64,000 nt of DNA, from positions 1 through 64,000 of the forward strand of contig JASMKO010000028.1 in the NCBI GenBank assembly GCA_030749225.1, read 5' to 3'. Position 1 is the stretch's first letter, and every line of letters starts with the position of its first letter. The notes under the pieces are model-generated. The model had not been told where the DNA came from and ran no database searches. It was given only the letters and a program-made list of their open reading frames with translations. Made by a program: the position numbers and the translations under genes. Source of the DNA: Verrucomicrobiota bacterium. Its GTDB lineage: Bacteria; Verrucomicrobiota; Verrucomicrobiia; Limisphaerales; UBA1096. Shown one piece after another: positions 1 through 11,625 of this stretch.

Positions 1-726
1 CGGCTCGACTGGCGCGTCTTCGCACGGACCGACCGCTACTACCTCAAGGAGTTCGAGGCCGAGACCAACCTGCGCTGTTACCTCGTGCTCGACTGCAGCG
101 GCTCGATGGGTTTCGCCGGAGAGCACGGCTCGCGGCTCGACTACGCCAAGCGCCTGGCCGCCACGCTCAGTTATCTAGTCATCAACCAGGGCGACGCCGC
201 CGGGCTAATGCATGTCACGGACAAAAGCACGCCCGAGATCCCGCCGCGCCGCAACGCCTCCCATCTGCAGGTCATCCTCGACGCGCTTGGCCAAGCGCGG
301 CCCACCGGCGGGACGCGTCTCGTCCCGATGCTGCATGAACTGGCCGAGAAGGCCCGCCGCCGCGCGCTTGTTGTGATTTTGTCCGACTGCTTTTGTGACG
401 GCGGCGAGCTGCGAGATGCGCTGCAGCATCTGCGCTATCAGAAACACGACCTCGCCCTGTTTCACCTGCTCGACCCGCTGGAACTGGCCTTCGAGTTCGA
501 CCGGCCGGTGCGGTTCGTCGACATGGAGGGGTCGCAGTCGATCGTCACCGAGCCGGCCACCGTCCGCGCCGAGTATCAGGCCCAGCTCCAGCGCTTCCTC
601 GGCAGGCTGCGGGACGACTGCCACGAGTTCAACGCCGACTACCGCCGCGTGACACTCGATCAACCGTACGACCAGGTGCTGGCCGATTTCCTCACCGAGC
701 GCGCCCGTCACGCCACGCGCAGCTGA
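1..726 (+). CDS. DUF58/vWA-domain protein, C-terminal part (5' end outside window)
   Basis: The open frame runs in from the left edge, so the ATG at 85 in the ORF track is internal and the gene is 5'-truncated. The visible part begins RLDWRVFARTDRYYLKEFEAETN, typical of the region just before the vWA fold in DUF58 proteins. A MIDAS-type motif DCSGSMG follows, then a Rossmann-like vWA body (TGGTRL, VVILSDCF). DUF58 proteins usually sit between a MoxR AAA+ ATPase and BatA-like membrane proteins, and the next two genes are vWA membrane proteins, so this is very likely the middle of a MoxR-DUF58-Bat operon. A perfect 18-bp copy of the dispersed palindrome lies in frame (LDALGQARP). The exact role (metal or chaperone-like maturation at the membrane) is unknown. 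Confidence 0.85.
   Translation, partial: RLDWRVFARTDRYYLKEFEAETNLRCYLVLDCSGSMGFAGEHGSRLDYAKRLAATLSYLVINQGDAAGLMHVTDKSTPEIPPRRNASHLQVILDALGQARPTGGTRLVPMLHELAEKARRRALVVILSDCFCDGGELRDALQHLRYQKHDLALFHLLDPLELAFEFDRPVRFVDMEGSQSIVTEPATVRAEYQAQLQRFLGRLRDDCHEFNADYRRVTLDQPYDQVLADFLTERARHATRS
282..299. repeat. Dispersed palindrome, 18-bp perfect copy
   Basis: CGCGCTTGGCCAAGCGCG is perfectly self-complementary and lies inside the DUF58 coding sequence, where it is read as ALGQA. It is one of the two longest perfect copies found in the window. Confidence 0.9.
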
Positions 727-734
727 CCCACGGA

Positions 735-2729
735 ATGTTCCTCGAGCCGTTCATCTCCAGTTTCCTGGGCAATCTGCTGCTCGGCGGTTTTCTGCTTTCG
801 CTGCCGGTCATCATCCACCTCATCAACCGCATGCGGCACCGGCCGAGGCAGTGGGCGGCGATGCAGTTTCTCCTCGCCGCCACGCGAAGCTCCACCAGCC
901 ACGCCAAGCTGCGCAACCTGCTCATCCTGCTGATGCGCATGCTGGCCGTGCTGGCGTTGTTCCTGTTCCTGCAGCGGCCGCTCGTCGGCGGCTGGGTCGG
1001 CTGGGCACTCGGCGGCGCGCCGGATGTCATCCTGCTGCTCGTCGACCGCTCCGCCAGCATGGAGTCGCGCGTCGCCGGGACGGACGAGTCGCGCCGCGAG
1101 TACGCGCTCCGGATGCTGGCCGACGCCGCCGGGAAATTCGAGAATAGCAGCCACCTTGTCCTGCTCGACAGCGCCACGCGCCAGGCGCGCGAAATCCCGA
1201 GCGCCGCGTCGCTGGCCGAGCTGCCCGGCACGAAACCGACGGACACGGCGGCGGACCTCCCCGCCATGATGCAGGCCGCGCTCGACTGGCTGATCGAGAA
1301 CCAGGCCGGCACCGCTGAGATTTGGATCGCCTCCGACCTGCAGGCCAGCAACTGGCTGCCGGACGATTCGCGCTGGGAAACGCTTGTCACGGCGTTTGAC
1401 TCGCTGCCGCAGACCGTGCGCGTTCGCCTGCTCGGCACCACGCAGGCCTCGCCCGGCAACACCTCGATCTCCGTCGCCCAGCTTACCCGCCAGCCAGCGG
1501 CCGCCGGTGGTGAAGTCCGACTGACCACCGACCTGAAACGAACCGAGGCCACCCCTGGCACTGCGACGATCACCCGCACGCTCAACGGCGTCGACACCGA
1601 GCTGGAGGCCAGGGTCAACGGGCAATCGACCCGCTGGCGACATCGCTTTGCCGTCGGCGACCAGGCCGGCGGCTGGGGCAAGCTCGCGCTGCCGGCCGAC
1701 GGCAACCCGCGCGACAACGTCACCTACTACCGGTACAGCGACGACCACCCGTCGGTCGGCCTGGTCGTCACCGAAAGCGCGCTTGGCCCGTTATGGCAGG
1801 CGGCCGCGTCGACCACCGGACGGGACGGCCGCACCCCGGCCAGGCGCCTCCCGCCGGCAAACGCAACCCCGGCCGATCTCCGCGACGCCACGCTTGTCGT
1901 CTGGCAGGCGCCGCTGCCGGAGGGCGAAATGGCCAGCTCTCTGAGACAATTCGCCGAGGAGGGCGGCCGCGTCATTTTTTTCCCGCCAGACCAGGCCGGC
2001 ACGACCCGTTTCAGCGGCTTGGGCTGGGGTGAAAAACAAACCGGCGAGGACGACGGCTTTGCGGTTGGCCGCTGGGACGAAAACCAGGGGCCGCTGGCCA
2101 ACACTGACGAGGGATTGCTGCTGCCGTTGGCCCAGCTTGGCGTACGGCAGCGGCAACAGGTCGTTGGCCAGGCGGCGGTGTTGGCGGCGTTCGACGACGG
2201 CCAAGCGCTGCTCGTCCGCCAGGCGCTTGGCCAAGGTGAGGTTTACTTTTGCGCCACCCTGCCGCTGTTGGCCTGGTCGGAGATGGGCAACGGCCACGTG
2301 GTCGTCCCGATGCTGCAGCGCCTGCTGGCCGCCGGGAGCCGCCGACTGCAGCGCGACTCGGTCGCCGAGTGCGGACAGGTCGGCGCGGGTGACATGCAAC
2401 TCGAGTGGCTGTCTGCCGAGACAGGCCAACGCGGCGACGTGCAGACGCAGGCCGGCGTCTACCAGTCCGGCGACCGCTGGCTGGTCGTCAACCGGCCGGC
2501 CGCCGAGGATGCGTTCGAGCGCGTCGAGGACGCGGCCGTCGCCGGGCTGTTCGGCACGATGCCGTTTCAACTGTTCCAGGCGCAGCGCGACGACACGGCG
2601 TTGCAGGGCGAACTGTGGCGGCTGATCCTGTTCCTGATGCTGCTCGCGCTGTTGGCCGAGACGTGGCTCATCCGGCCCGGCCGTGCGACGGAGGACGCCC
2701 CGCCCAAACCCCAACCCGCCGCCGCATGA
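735..2729 (+). CDS. BatA-like membrane protein with vWA domain
   Basis: This 664-aa protein has the classic BatA N-terminal membrane module: a first helix ending LSLPVIIHLINRMRHR (about residues 10-35) and a second at about 58-80. A vWA domain follows with MIDAS sequence DRSAS near residue 103. A long extracytoplasmic region follows, and a C-terminal helix (LILFLMLLALLAETWLI) precedes a short basic tail. The ATG at 735 lies 8 bp after the upstream stop. The gene's stop overlaps the next start as ATGA, so it is translationally coupled. Family knowledge links Bat proteins with MoxR ATPases and envelope stress or complex assembly; the partner here cannot be told from sequence. Confidence 0.85.
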   Translation: MFLEPFISSFLGNLLLGGFLLSLPVIIHLINRMRHRPRQWAAMQFLLAATRSSTSHAKLRNLLILLMRMLAVLALFLFLQRPLVGGWVGWALGGAPDVILLLVDRSASMESRVAGTDESRREYALRMLADAAGKFENSSHLVLLDSATRQAREIPSAASLAELPGTKPTDTAADLPAMMQAALDWLIENQAGTAEIWIASDLQASNWLPDDSRWETLVTAFDSLPQTVRVRLLGTTQASPGNTSISVAQLTRQPAAAGGEVRLTTDLKRTEATPGTATITRTLNGVDTELEARVNGQSTRWRHRFAVGDQAGGWGKLALPADGNPRDNVTYYRYSDDHPSVGLVVTESALGPLWQAAASTTGRDGRTPARRLPPANATPADLRDATLVVWQAPLPEGEMASSLRQFAEEGGRVIFFPPDQAGTTRFSGLGWGEKQTGEDDGFAVGRWDENQGPLANTDEGLLLPLAQLGVRQRQQVVGQAAVLAAFDDGQALLVRQALGQGEVYFCATLPLLAWSEMGNGHVVVPMLQRLLAAGSRRLQRDSVAECGQVGAGDMQLEWLSAETGQRGDVQTQAGVYQSGDRWLVVNRPAAEDAFERVEDAAVAGLFGTMPFQLFQAQRDDTALQGELWRLILFLMLLALLAETWLIRPGRATEDAPPKPQPAAA

Positions 2730-4930
2730 CACACTGGTCTTTTGCTACTTCGTTTGCGCTTGGCCTCGCCGGGATCGGCGTGGTGGCGCTGGCCGCGTGG
2801 CTGGGCTGGGGCAATTGGCAGCGCAACGGCCGCCGCGGCAAAGTCGCCCTGCTCGAGGTGATGAGACTTGTGGCGGTGGCGATGCTGGCGTTCACGCTGC
2901 TACGCCCGGAGTTGATCCGGCAGATCGAGCGCACCGACCCACCTCAGGTCATCATTCTCAACGACGCCTCCGGGAGCATGCAGACGCGCGACGTGGTCAG
3001 CACCAACAACATCGTCACCCGCGCCGACTGGCTCGCTGCGCAAACCCAGCGCGCCTTCTGGACACCGCTCGAGGCCGGCTCGGAGGTGTTGAGCGGCGCG
3101 TTTGCCGCAGAGCCGGGCATGGCCGCCACGAACGCGCTTGGCCAAGCGCACGAGATCGGCACCGACCTGAGCGGCGCGCTTGGCTCCGTGCTGCGGCAGC
3201 AGAAAAATCTCAAGGCCGTGCTGTTGCTGAGCGACGGCGACTGGAACCTTGGCCCCTCTCCCATCGGCGTGGCCACGCGCTACCGCGACGAGGGCATCCC
3301 GGTGTTCAGCGTCGTCACCGGGCAGGACGAGCCAATCCCCGACCTCGCGATGGAGGAGATCGCGGCGCCGGCGTACGGGCTGTTTGGCGAACAGATCGCC
3401 ATCCCGTACACGGTGCAAAGCCACCTGCCGCGCGACGTCGCCACCGAGGTGCGGCTGATGAACGGCTCTGAGCGTTTGGCCGCGAAAAAAATCACCCTCC
3501 CGGCGAACAACCGGTTCCGCGACTCAATCATGTGGTACCCGCGCGAAGTCGGTGAGTTCGACCTGCGGCTGGAATTCCCGGTCGAGAAGGAGGAACAACT
3601 GAGGGACAACAACGCGGCGGAGTTTCACATCGCGGTACGCGTGGTCAAGCTGAGGGTGCTGGTCGTCGACTCGCAGCCGCGCTGGGAATACCGCTTCCTG
3701 CGCAACGCCCTCGCCCGCGATCCCGGCGTGGACCTGAGCTGCATGCTGTTCCACCCAAGCCTCGGCCCCGGCGGTGGGCGCGACTACCTCTCCGCCTTCC
3801 CCGGCTCGCGTGAGATGCTCACGCGCTACGACGTGGTGTTCCTCGGGGACGTCGGCGTCGGAAAGGGGCAGTTGAGCGAAAAGGACGCTGAGCTGATCAA
3901 GGGCCTCGTCGAGCAGCAGGGCAGCGGGCTGGTCTTCATGCCGGGCCGGCGCGGCAACCACCTCTCGCTGATGGACAGCCCGCTCAATGAGCTGATGCCG
4001 GTCGAGCTCGACGACGCCAAACCCAACGGCGTCGGTCTGCAGAACGAGTCGGTACTCACGCTCTCGAGCCGGGGCCGTGGTCACCTGCTCACGCGCTTCG
4101 ATGCCGACGAGATGGTGAACGACCAAATCTGGAAGATGCTCCCCGGTTTTTATTGGTCAGCCGGCGTGACTAGGAGCCGGCCCGGTAGCGAGGTGCTCGC
4201 CGTGCACCCGGAGCGGCGCAACCAGTTCGGCCGCATCCCGCTGCTGGCCATCCGGGACGCCGGGCGAGGCAAGGTGCTGTTCATGGGCACCGACAGCGCG
4301 TGGCGCTGGCGACGCGGTGTCGAGGACAAGTTTCACTACCGCTTCTGGAGCCAGATCGCCCGCTGGATGGCACACAAGCGGCACCTCGCCGAAAAGGAGG
4401 GTATCCGGTTGAGCTACTCGCCTGAAACCCCCAATGTTGGCGACCGCGTGTTCCTGCAGGCAACCGTGCTCGACGAAGCCGGCTTCCCGCTGGAGAACGG
4501 CAAGGTCAACGGCATGATCGTCTCACCCACCGGGCGTGATGAACAGCTGGAGCTGACGGAAACCGACGGCGGCTGGGGCGTATACAGTGCGGAGTTGTTG
4601 CCACAGGAAGGCGGCCCGTTCAAGATTACCATCGAAGCCTCCGAACACGATCGCAAGCTCGAGACCAAGCTGACCGTGTCCCTGCCCAAGCGTGAAAAAC
4701 TGGGCCGCCCGGTGAACCGCGCGGTACTCGCGGAGATCGCCTCAATTACTGGCGGAGAAAGCGTCAACACCGACGACCTTGACGAGGTGATCAAACGGAT
4801 TTCCGTCCTCCCCGAGCCCAGATCAGCCGAAATCCGTACCCGCCTCTGGAGCCACCCGGGATGGGGCGCCGCCATCCTCCTGCTGCTGCTCGTCTACTGG
4901 ACCGGGCGCAAACTTGTCGGCTTGGTTTAA
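2726..4930 (+). CDS. vWA-domain membrane protein with glutamine-amidotransferase-like region
   Basis: The ORF track starts this frame at 2405, but the ATG at 2726 overlaps the upstream TGA (ATGA) and begins a sensible membrane protein, MTHWSFATSFALGLAGIG, so 734 aa is preferred. Two N-terminal helices (about 8-28 and 40-60) are followed by a vWA domain (NDASGSMQTRD). A large extracytoplasmic part contains a segment like the GATase-fold found in such proteins (VLVVDSQPRWEYRFLRNAL, VFLGDVG, GSGLVFMPG), and a helix closes the C-terminus (AAILLLLLVYW). It is the third vWA protein in the operon. Its stop codon lies within a 20-bp perfect palindrome. Function beyond the Bat-type context is unknown. 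Confidence 0.8.
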   Translation: MTHWSFATSFALGLAGIGVVALAAWLGWGNWQRNGRRGKVALLEVMRLVAVAMLAFTLLRPELIRQIERTDPPQVIILNDASGSMQTRDVVSTNNIVTRADWLAAQTQRAFWTPLEAGSEVLSGAFAAEPGMAATNALGQAHEIGTDLSGALGSVLRQQKNLKAVLLLSDGDWNLGPSPIGVATRYRDEGIPVFSVVTGQDEPIPDLAMEEIAAPAYGLFGEQIAIPYTVQSHLPRDVATEVRLMNGSERLAAKKITLPANNRFRDSIMWYPREVGEFDLRLEFPVEKEEQLRDNNAAEFHIAVRVVKLRVLVVDSQPRWEYRFLRNALARDPGVDLSCMLFHPSLGPGGGRDYLSAFPGSREMLTRYDVVFLGDVGVGKGQLSEKDAELIKGLVEQQGSGLVFMPGRRGNHLSLMDSPLNELMPVELDDAKPNGVGLQNESVLTLSSRGRGHLLTRFDADEMVNDQIWKMLPGFYWSAGVTRSRPGSEVLAVHPERRNQFGRIPLLAIRDAGRGKVLFMGTDSAWRWRRGVEDKFHYRFWSQIARWMAHKRHLAEKEGIRLSYSPETPNVGDRVFLQATVLDEAGFPLENGKVNGMIVSPTGRDEQLELTETDGGWGVYSAELLPQEGGPFKITIEASEHDRKLETKLTVSLPKREKLGRPVNRAVLAEIASITGGESVNTDDLDEVIKRISVLPEPRSAEIRTRLWSHPGWGAAILLLLLVYWTGRKLVGLV
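3134..3149. repeat. Dispersed palindrome, 16-bp perfect copy
   Basis: GCGCTTGGCCAAGCGC lies in frame in the vWA gene, read as ALGQA. Confidence 0.9.
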
Positions 4931-4950
4931 ACCAAGCCCTTGGCCAAGCG
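4919..4950. repeat. Compound palindromes at convergent gene ends
   Basis: A 20-bp perfect palindrome, GGCTTGGTTTAAACCAAGCC (4919-4938), contains the TAA stop of the vWA gene. It is followed without a gap by CTTGGCCAAGCG (4939-4950), a copy of the dispersed palindrome. The first looks like the dispersed unit split by TTTAAA. The site lies between the convergent vWA and gyrA genes and could fold in either transcript. There is no T-tract, so a classical intrinsic terminator is not supported. Confidence 0.75.
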
Positions 4951-5009
4951 GTTAAACCTCATCCGGCCTTCGGCCGCCTTCTCACATGAGTAGCAAGGAA
5001 GCGGACATC

Positions 5010-7631
5010 TCAGTCCTCCGCGTCAGTATCGGCGGCGTCTTCGCTAATAACCGGAGCGATGGCCTGAAGCTGGTCCTTGCCGTGGAGGTTGATGAGCTTG
5101 ACACCCTGCGCATTGCGGCCAGTCATCCGGATGTGCTCGACACCAGTACGCACCATCTGCCCACCGACGGTGATCAACATGATCTCGTCCGTGTCGCGCA
5201 CGGCCAGCGCGCCGCAGACCCCGCCGGTCTTGGCGGTGGTCTTCATGGTGATGATGCCCTTGCCGCCGCGTGACTGCACCCGGTACTCGTCAAACCCAGT
5301 GCGCTTGCCAATCCCATTCTCGCCGGCAACGAGCAGCGTGGCGTCCTTGGCCACGATGGCTGCGGCGACAAGCCGATCCTTCGTGCCGAGGCGGATGCCG
5401 CGCACGCCGGCCGCAGTGCGGCCCATCGATCGGACGTTCTCCTCATTGAAGCGGATGCTCTTGCCATCGCTGGTGATCAGCACGACCTCGTCGTGGCCGG
5501 TAGTCAGCTTGACGGTGATGAGCCTGTCGCCCTCGTTGATTCCGATGGCGTTGATGCCGGTGCGGCGGACGTTCGCGTAGGCACTGAGCGCGGTCTTCTT
5601 CACGGTACCGCTCTCGGTGGCAAAGAACAGGAACCGTTCCTGCTGCCATGTGAGGTCCTTCTTGTTATTGTCCTGCTGCGACTCGACGCGGATCAGCGCC
5701 GCGATCTTTTCGCCAGACTGAAGCTCAAGCAGGTTGGCAATGTTGCGTCCCTTGGCCGAGCGACCCATGTCGGGAATCTCATGCACGCGCCGGACGTACA
5801 CCCGTCCGCTGTTGGTGAAGAACATGAGGTAGTCGTGCGTGCTGGCGGTGAACAGGTGCTCGATGAAGTCCTCGCCCTCGCCCTGCACGACCGATTCCTT
5901 GCGGGTGCCCATGCCGATGACGCCCTTGCCGCCTCGGCGCTGGGCGCGGTAGGAACTGACGTTGGTGCGCTTGATGAGGCCGTTGTGCGTGAGCGTAATG
6001 ATGACACCCTCGTTGGCGATGAGATCCTCAATCGCCATGTCGCCCTCGTCCGGGACGATGTCGGTGCGGCGCGGCGTGGCGTACTTCTCCTTGATGTCAT
6101 TGAGGTCGGCCTTGATGATGCCCAGCACACGATCCTCCCGGGCCAGGATGTCCATCAAGTCCTCGATCTTGACGAGCAACTCGTCGTACTCGGCCTTGAT
6201 CTTGTCCTGCTCCAGTCCAGTCAACTGGTATAGGCGCAGGTCGAGGATGGAGTTCACCTGGGCCTCGCTGAGCAGGTAAAATCCTCCCTTGATGCGCTCC
6301 TTTTTGCGGGCCTTGATGCCCCATTTGTTGAGCACCTTCTCCGGGAACTCGAAGGCGAGCAGCTTGACGCGCGCCTCCTCGCGATTCTTCGAGTTGCGAA
6401 TGATGCGAATGAACTCGTCGAGGTTGGCCAGCGCGCAGAGGTATCCCTCGAGCGTCTCGGCGCGGGCCTCGGCCTTGTCCAGCTCAAAACGCGTGCGGCG
6501 CAGGATGACCTCGCGGCGGTGTTCAATGTAGGCATTGATCAACTCCTTGAGGTTCATCGTCTTGGGCCGGCCATGGTCGATCGCCAGTATGTTCACGCTG
6601 AACGACGTGGCCAGTTGCGTGAACTTGTACAGCTTGTTGATGACCACCTTCGGCACCGCATCGCGCTTGAGTTCGACGACCACACGCGTGTTTTCGTCCG
6701 ACTCGTCGCGCACAGCCGAGATGTCGGTGATCGTCTTGTCGTTGGCCAGCCCGGCGATCTTCTCGACCATCGTGGCGCGGTTGACCATGTAGGGGATCTG
6801 CGTGATGACAATCTGCTCGCGGTTGCCCTTCAACTGCTCAACGCCAACGCGGCCGCGCTGCTTAATGCTGCCCCGGCCGGTCTTGAAATAGTCGCGGATC
6901 GGGTCCAGCCCGACGGCGAGGCAGCCGGTTGGGAAGTCCGGCCCCTTGATGTGCTTCATCAGCCCCTCGATCGTGATATCCGGGTCATCGACCTGTGCGC
7001 AGATGCCGTCGACAATCTCGCCGAGGTTGTGTGGCGGGATGCTGGTCGCCATGCCGACCGCAATGCCGGTGCCCCCGTTGATGAGCAGGTTCGGGAACGC
7101 CGCAGGGAACACCGTCGGCTCCTGCCGGGTCTCATCGTAGTTGGGCACCCAGTCGACCGTGGCCTTGTCCATGTCGGTCATTAGCGCATGGCCGAGGTGC
7201 GTGAGGCGTGCCTCGGTGTAACGCATGGCGGCCGGTGGGTCACCCTCGACGGAGCCGAAGTTCCCCTGCCCGTCGACGAGCGTGCCGCGCATTGACCACG
7301 GCTGGGCCATGTTCACGAGGGTCGGGTAGATCGTCGCTTCGCCGTGCGGGTGATAGTTGCCGCTGGTGTCACCGCAGATCTTGGCACACTTGCGGTACTG
7401 CCGCCCGGGCGAAAGGTTCAGGTCGTGCATCGCGAGCAGGATACGGCGCTGCGACGGCTTGAGCCCATCCCGCGCATCCGGCAGCGCACGCGAAATGATC
7501 ACCGACATCGAGTAGTCGAGGAACGAGTTCTTGATCTCGTCGGCGACGTTGATCTTCTGAATTTTTTCGCTTGCGGCAAACAGCGGCGTGTTGGTTGCAG
7601 GTAAGGGGTCGTTATCCTTGGATTTGGCCAT
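5010..7631 (-). CDS. gyrA: DNA gyrase subunit A
   Basis: This 873-aa type IIA topoisomerase subunit carries the N-terminal breakage-reunion domain with catalytic Tyr138 ([10 protein letters not shown]) and the [21 protein letters not shown] hallmark. A GyrA box (QRRGGKG) in the C-terminal beta-pinwheel distinguishes gyrase from topoisomerase IV. It works with GyrB to introduce negative supercoils. The gyrB gene lies 36 bp upstream in the same direction, so the two form an operon. In the quinolone-contact helix the sequence is [13 protein letters not shown], so the positions matching E. coli Ser83 and Asp87 are Ala99 and Pro103. The C-terminus is acidic (DAADTDAED), as is common. No perfect copy of the dispersed palindrome was found in this 2.6-kb gene. 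Confidence 0.95.
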   Translation of the reverse strand: MAKSKDNDPLPATNTPLFAASEKIQKINVADEIKNSFLDYSMSVIISRALPDARDGLKPSQRRILLAMHDLNLSPGRQYRKCAKICGDTSGNYHPHGEATIYPTLVNMAQPWSMRGTLVDGQGNFGSVEGDPPAAMRYTEARLTHLGHALMTDMDKATVDWVPNYDETRQEPTVFPAAFPNLLINGGTGIAVGMATSIPPHNLGEIVDGICAQVDDPDITIEGLMKHIKGPDFPTGCLAVGLDPIRDYFKTGRGSIKQRGRVGVEQLKGNREQIVITQIPYMVNRATMVEKIAGLANDKTITDISAVRDESDENTRVVVELKRDAVPKVVINKLYKFTQLATSFSVNILAIDHGRPKTMNLKELINAYIEHRREVILRRTRFELDKAEARAETLEGYLCALANLDEFIRIIRNSKNREEARVKLLAFEFPEKVLNKWGIKARKKERIKGGFYLLSEAQVNSILDLRLYQLTGLEQDKIKAEYDELLVKIEDLMDILAREDRVLGIIKADLNDIKEKYATPRRTDIVPDEGDMAIEDLIANEGVIITLTHNGLIKRTNVSSYRAQRRGGKGVIGMGTRKESVVQGEGEDFIEHLFTASTHDYLMFFTNSGRVYVRRVHEIPDMGRSAKGRNIANLLELQSGEKIAALIRVESQQDNNKKDLTWQQERFLFFATESGTVKKTALSAYANVRRTGINAIGINEGDRLITVKLTTGHDEVVLITSDGKSIRFNEENVRSMGRTAAGVRGIRLGTKDRLVAAAIVAKDATLLVAGENGIGKRTGFDEYRVQSRGGKGIITMKTTAKTGGVCGALAVRDTDEIMLITVGGQMVRTGVEHIRMTGRNAQGVKLINLHGKDQLQAIAPVISEDAADTDAED

Positions 7632-7667
7632 GTGTCTCTAAAAAGTTTCCTGCGGGTTGCGCCCGGA

Positions 7668-10211
<2,544 letters not shown>

Positions 10212-10288
10212 CTATCTAACAGGATTTAAAAAAGGGAAGGAAGCATGCTTGAATACAGGCTCAAAACGATCCTCCCCGTAAACGACGG

Positions 10289-10318
10289 TTTATACCCAAT
10301 AACACCCCCACTTTTCAA
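10289..10318 (-). promoter_or_regulatory. Probable sigma-70-type promoter for gyrB-gyrA
   Basis: Read on the minus strand, TTGAAA (10313-10318) and TATAAA (10289-10294) are separated by 18 bp, each matching the consensus hexamer at five of six positions. The predicted start site leaves a leader of roughly 75 nt before the gyrB GTG. It is the only strong hexamer pair noticed in this gap. Confidence 0.55.
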
Positions 10319-10432
10319 CCCCTAAATCCGTTATTCTCAAACAATTAAAATGCAATATATTGTGGTTCCTTATACGCTGTACACACCAGATATTGTGCTT
10401 CCCTTGGTTTCGAGTCGCTCCACAATCCAGCA

Positions 10433-10444
10433 CTTGGCCAAGCG
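10433..10444. repeat. Dispersed palindrome, intergenic copy
   Basis: CTTGGCCAAGCG lies in the gap upstream of gyrB, about 115 bp beyond the promoter candidate. Confidence 0.85.
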
Positions 10445-10535
10445 ACACAAAAACGCCCGTTTTTTGGTGATTTTTCGTCAATCGGGAACCGGAAAAACTA
10501 CCGCTTCGCCACGGTCTGGATCGAAGCTGAATTAC

Positions 10536-10606
10536 CCGCAGATTTCGCAGATGGGCGCAAATCAACACTCGGCGCGATTATCAGCACCCATCCGCGTCAT
10601 CTGCGG
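10536..10606. repeat. 23-bp imperfect inverted repeat
   Basis: The left arm, CCGCAGATTTCGCAGATGGGCGC (10536-10558), and the right arm (10584-10606) match at 19 of 23 positions when one is reverse-complemented, with a 25-bp spacer. The arms themselves contain repeated CGCAGAT-type units. It lies just past the stop of the minus-strand gene at 10615, so it may fold as a 3' hairpin, or it may be a REP/MITE-like dispersed element. No T-tract follows. Confidence 0.65.
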
Positions 10607-10614
10607 ATCAAGAA

Positions 10615-11046
10615 TTACTTGGACTTGGAAATGACGATGAACCAGGCGGAGTCGGACGCGGTGCTGCCGGCGAGCACCATATGGCTGCTGGGCTTCAGGT
10701 CCTGGGTTTTTTGAACCAGCATCTTGCCCTTGCTAAACAGGCTGACGGCCACCTTGCCGTTTTTCCTATTGGTTACCTTGATGGAGGCGGCCCGGCTCAG
10801 CTTGGCGGACTTGGTCGCCGCATCGGCAATGTTGATCCGCTTGGAGTTCAGCTCGTAGTAATGCTTCCATTTGAACACCCGGGCCAGTTTCCTCTTGATG
10901 GCGGCTGAGACCTCCATCTGGTCTTTCTGCTCCTTGATGGTGCCCAGCACGAGGCGGGCCTCGACAGTGATCGGGTCGGCTTGCGCTGCAAAGTGCGCGC
11001 TGGCGGCCAATAGCAGCGCGACGGCCATGGCTGTGAGACGTTTCAT
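10615..11046 (-). CDS. Small secreted protein, unknown function
   Basis: The start at 11046 (MKRLTAMAVALLLAASAHFAAQA) gives a clear signal peptide; the track's upstream start adds eight residues with no reason to prefer it. The mature part is about 120 aa, basic and beta-rich in appearance (VEARLVLGTIKEQKDQMEVSAAIKRKLARVFKWKHYYELNSKRI, KVAVSLFSKGKMLVQKTQDL). I do not recognise the family. It is immediately downstream of the sigma/anti-sigma pair in the same direction, 57 bp after the anti-sigma stop, so it may be in that operon or be a target of it. Confidence 0.7.
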   Translation of the reverse strand: MKRLTAMAVALLLAASAHFAAQADPITVEARLVLGTIKEQKDQMEVSAAIKRKLARVFKWKHYYELNSKRINIADAATKSAKLSRAASIKVTNRKNGKVAVSLFSKGKMLVQKTQDLKPSSHMVLAGSTASDSAWFIVISKSK

Positions 11047-11103
11047 TCGGTGGTTGACGATTCGGGGCATTGCAAAGGTGGGCTTAAAGAGCGACGGATG
11101 GGA

Positions 11104-11625
11104 CTAATCAAGCCAAATGTGAAGGGTGTCGGGACGGAGGTCGATGGAGAAATCGAGCCAGACAATGCTCATGTTATCGTCCCCGGTGTTGTAGGTCATC
11201 ACGTCGATTGTGTCGTCGGACAACTCCAGTTCGTGGTCGCTACCCAGCATGATGCCCAGGTCGGGCGGCCCGTCGTGCCGCGAAGGCGAGGTCAGCAGCA
11301 GAAGAATGCAGGCCGCCCCGGCCAGCGGGGGTAACCAACTCAGCAGCCAGCCGGCGCGTGTCGAGGGCTTGGCCAAGCGCCTGGCCTGCCGGTCTTCCCG
11401 TTCGATAGCCTCGGAAATCTGGCTCCAGTGAAAGTCCCCCGGCTCGGGCAGCGGGCGCGGCAACTCGGCGCCGTCCATCAGCCCGCGCGCGGCGGTGAGC
11501 CGCGCGTGCAGTTCCCGCAACGCGTCATCTCCCTGAATGCGCGCACGCAATTCGTCCGCCTCGGTGCCAGCGAGTTCACCGTCCACCAAAGCTTGTACCC
11601 TCAATTCTGTCTCGTTCTCGTTCAT
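11104..11625 (-). CDS. Putative anti-sigma factor
   Basis: This 173-aa protein begins with a short helical region like anti-sigma N-termini (ELRVQALVDGELAGTEADELRARIQGDDALRELHARL). It has one transmembrane helix at about residues 93-112 (WLLSWLPPLAGAACILLLL) and an acidic extracytoplasmic tail (DDTIDVMTYNTGDDNMSIVWLDFS). No zinc-binding HxxxCxxC motif is present. The call rests on topology and context: its ATG overlaps the TGA of the ECF sigma gene (ATGA), the usual arrangement for a sigma/membrane anti-sigma pair. A copy of the dispersed palindrome is read as LAKPS just before the helix. Confidence 0.7.
   Translation of the reverse strand: MNENETELRVQALVDGELAGTEADELRARIQGDDALRELHARLTAARGLMDGAELPRPLPEPGDFHWSQISEAIEREDRQARRLAKPSTRAGWLLSWLPPLAGAACILLLLTSPSRHDGPPDLGIMLGSDHELELSDDTIDVMTYNTGDDNMSIVWLDFSIDLRPDTLHIWLD

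Noticed and set aside
692-1748. Minus-strand ORFs of 343 and 346 aa opposite the BatA-like gene
   Set aside because: They are long only because the DNA is GC-rich. The opposite strand encodes clear domains, and these have no recognisable features.
10290-10634. Two short ORFs in the gap upstream of gyrB
   Set aside because: No ribosome-binding site or family; one crosses the gyrB promoter candidate and both cross the inverted repeat.
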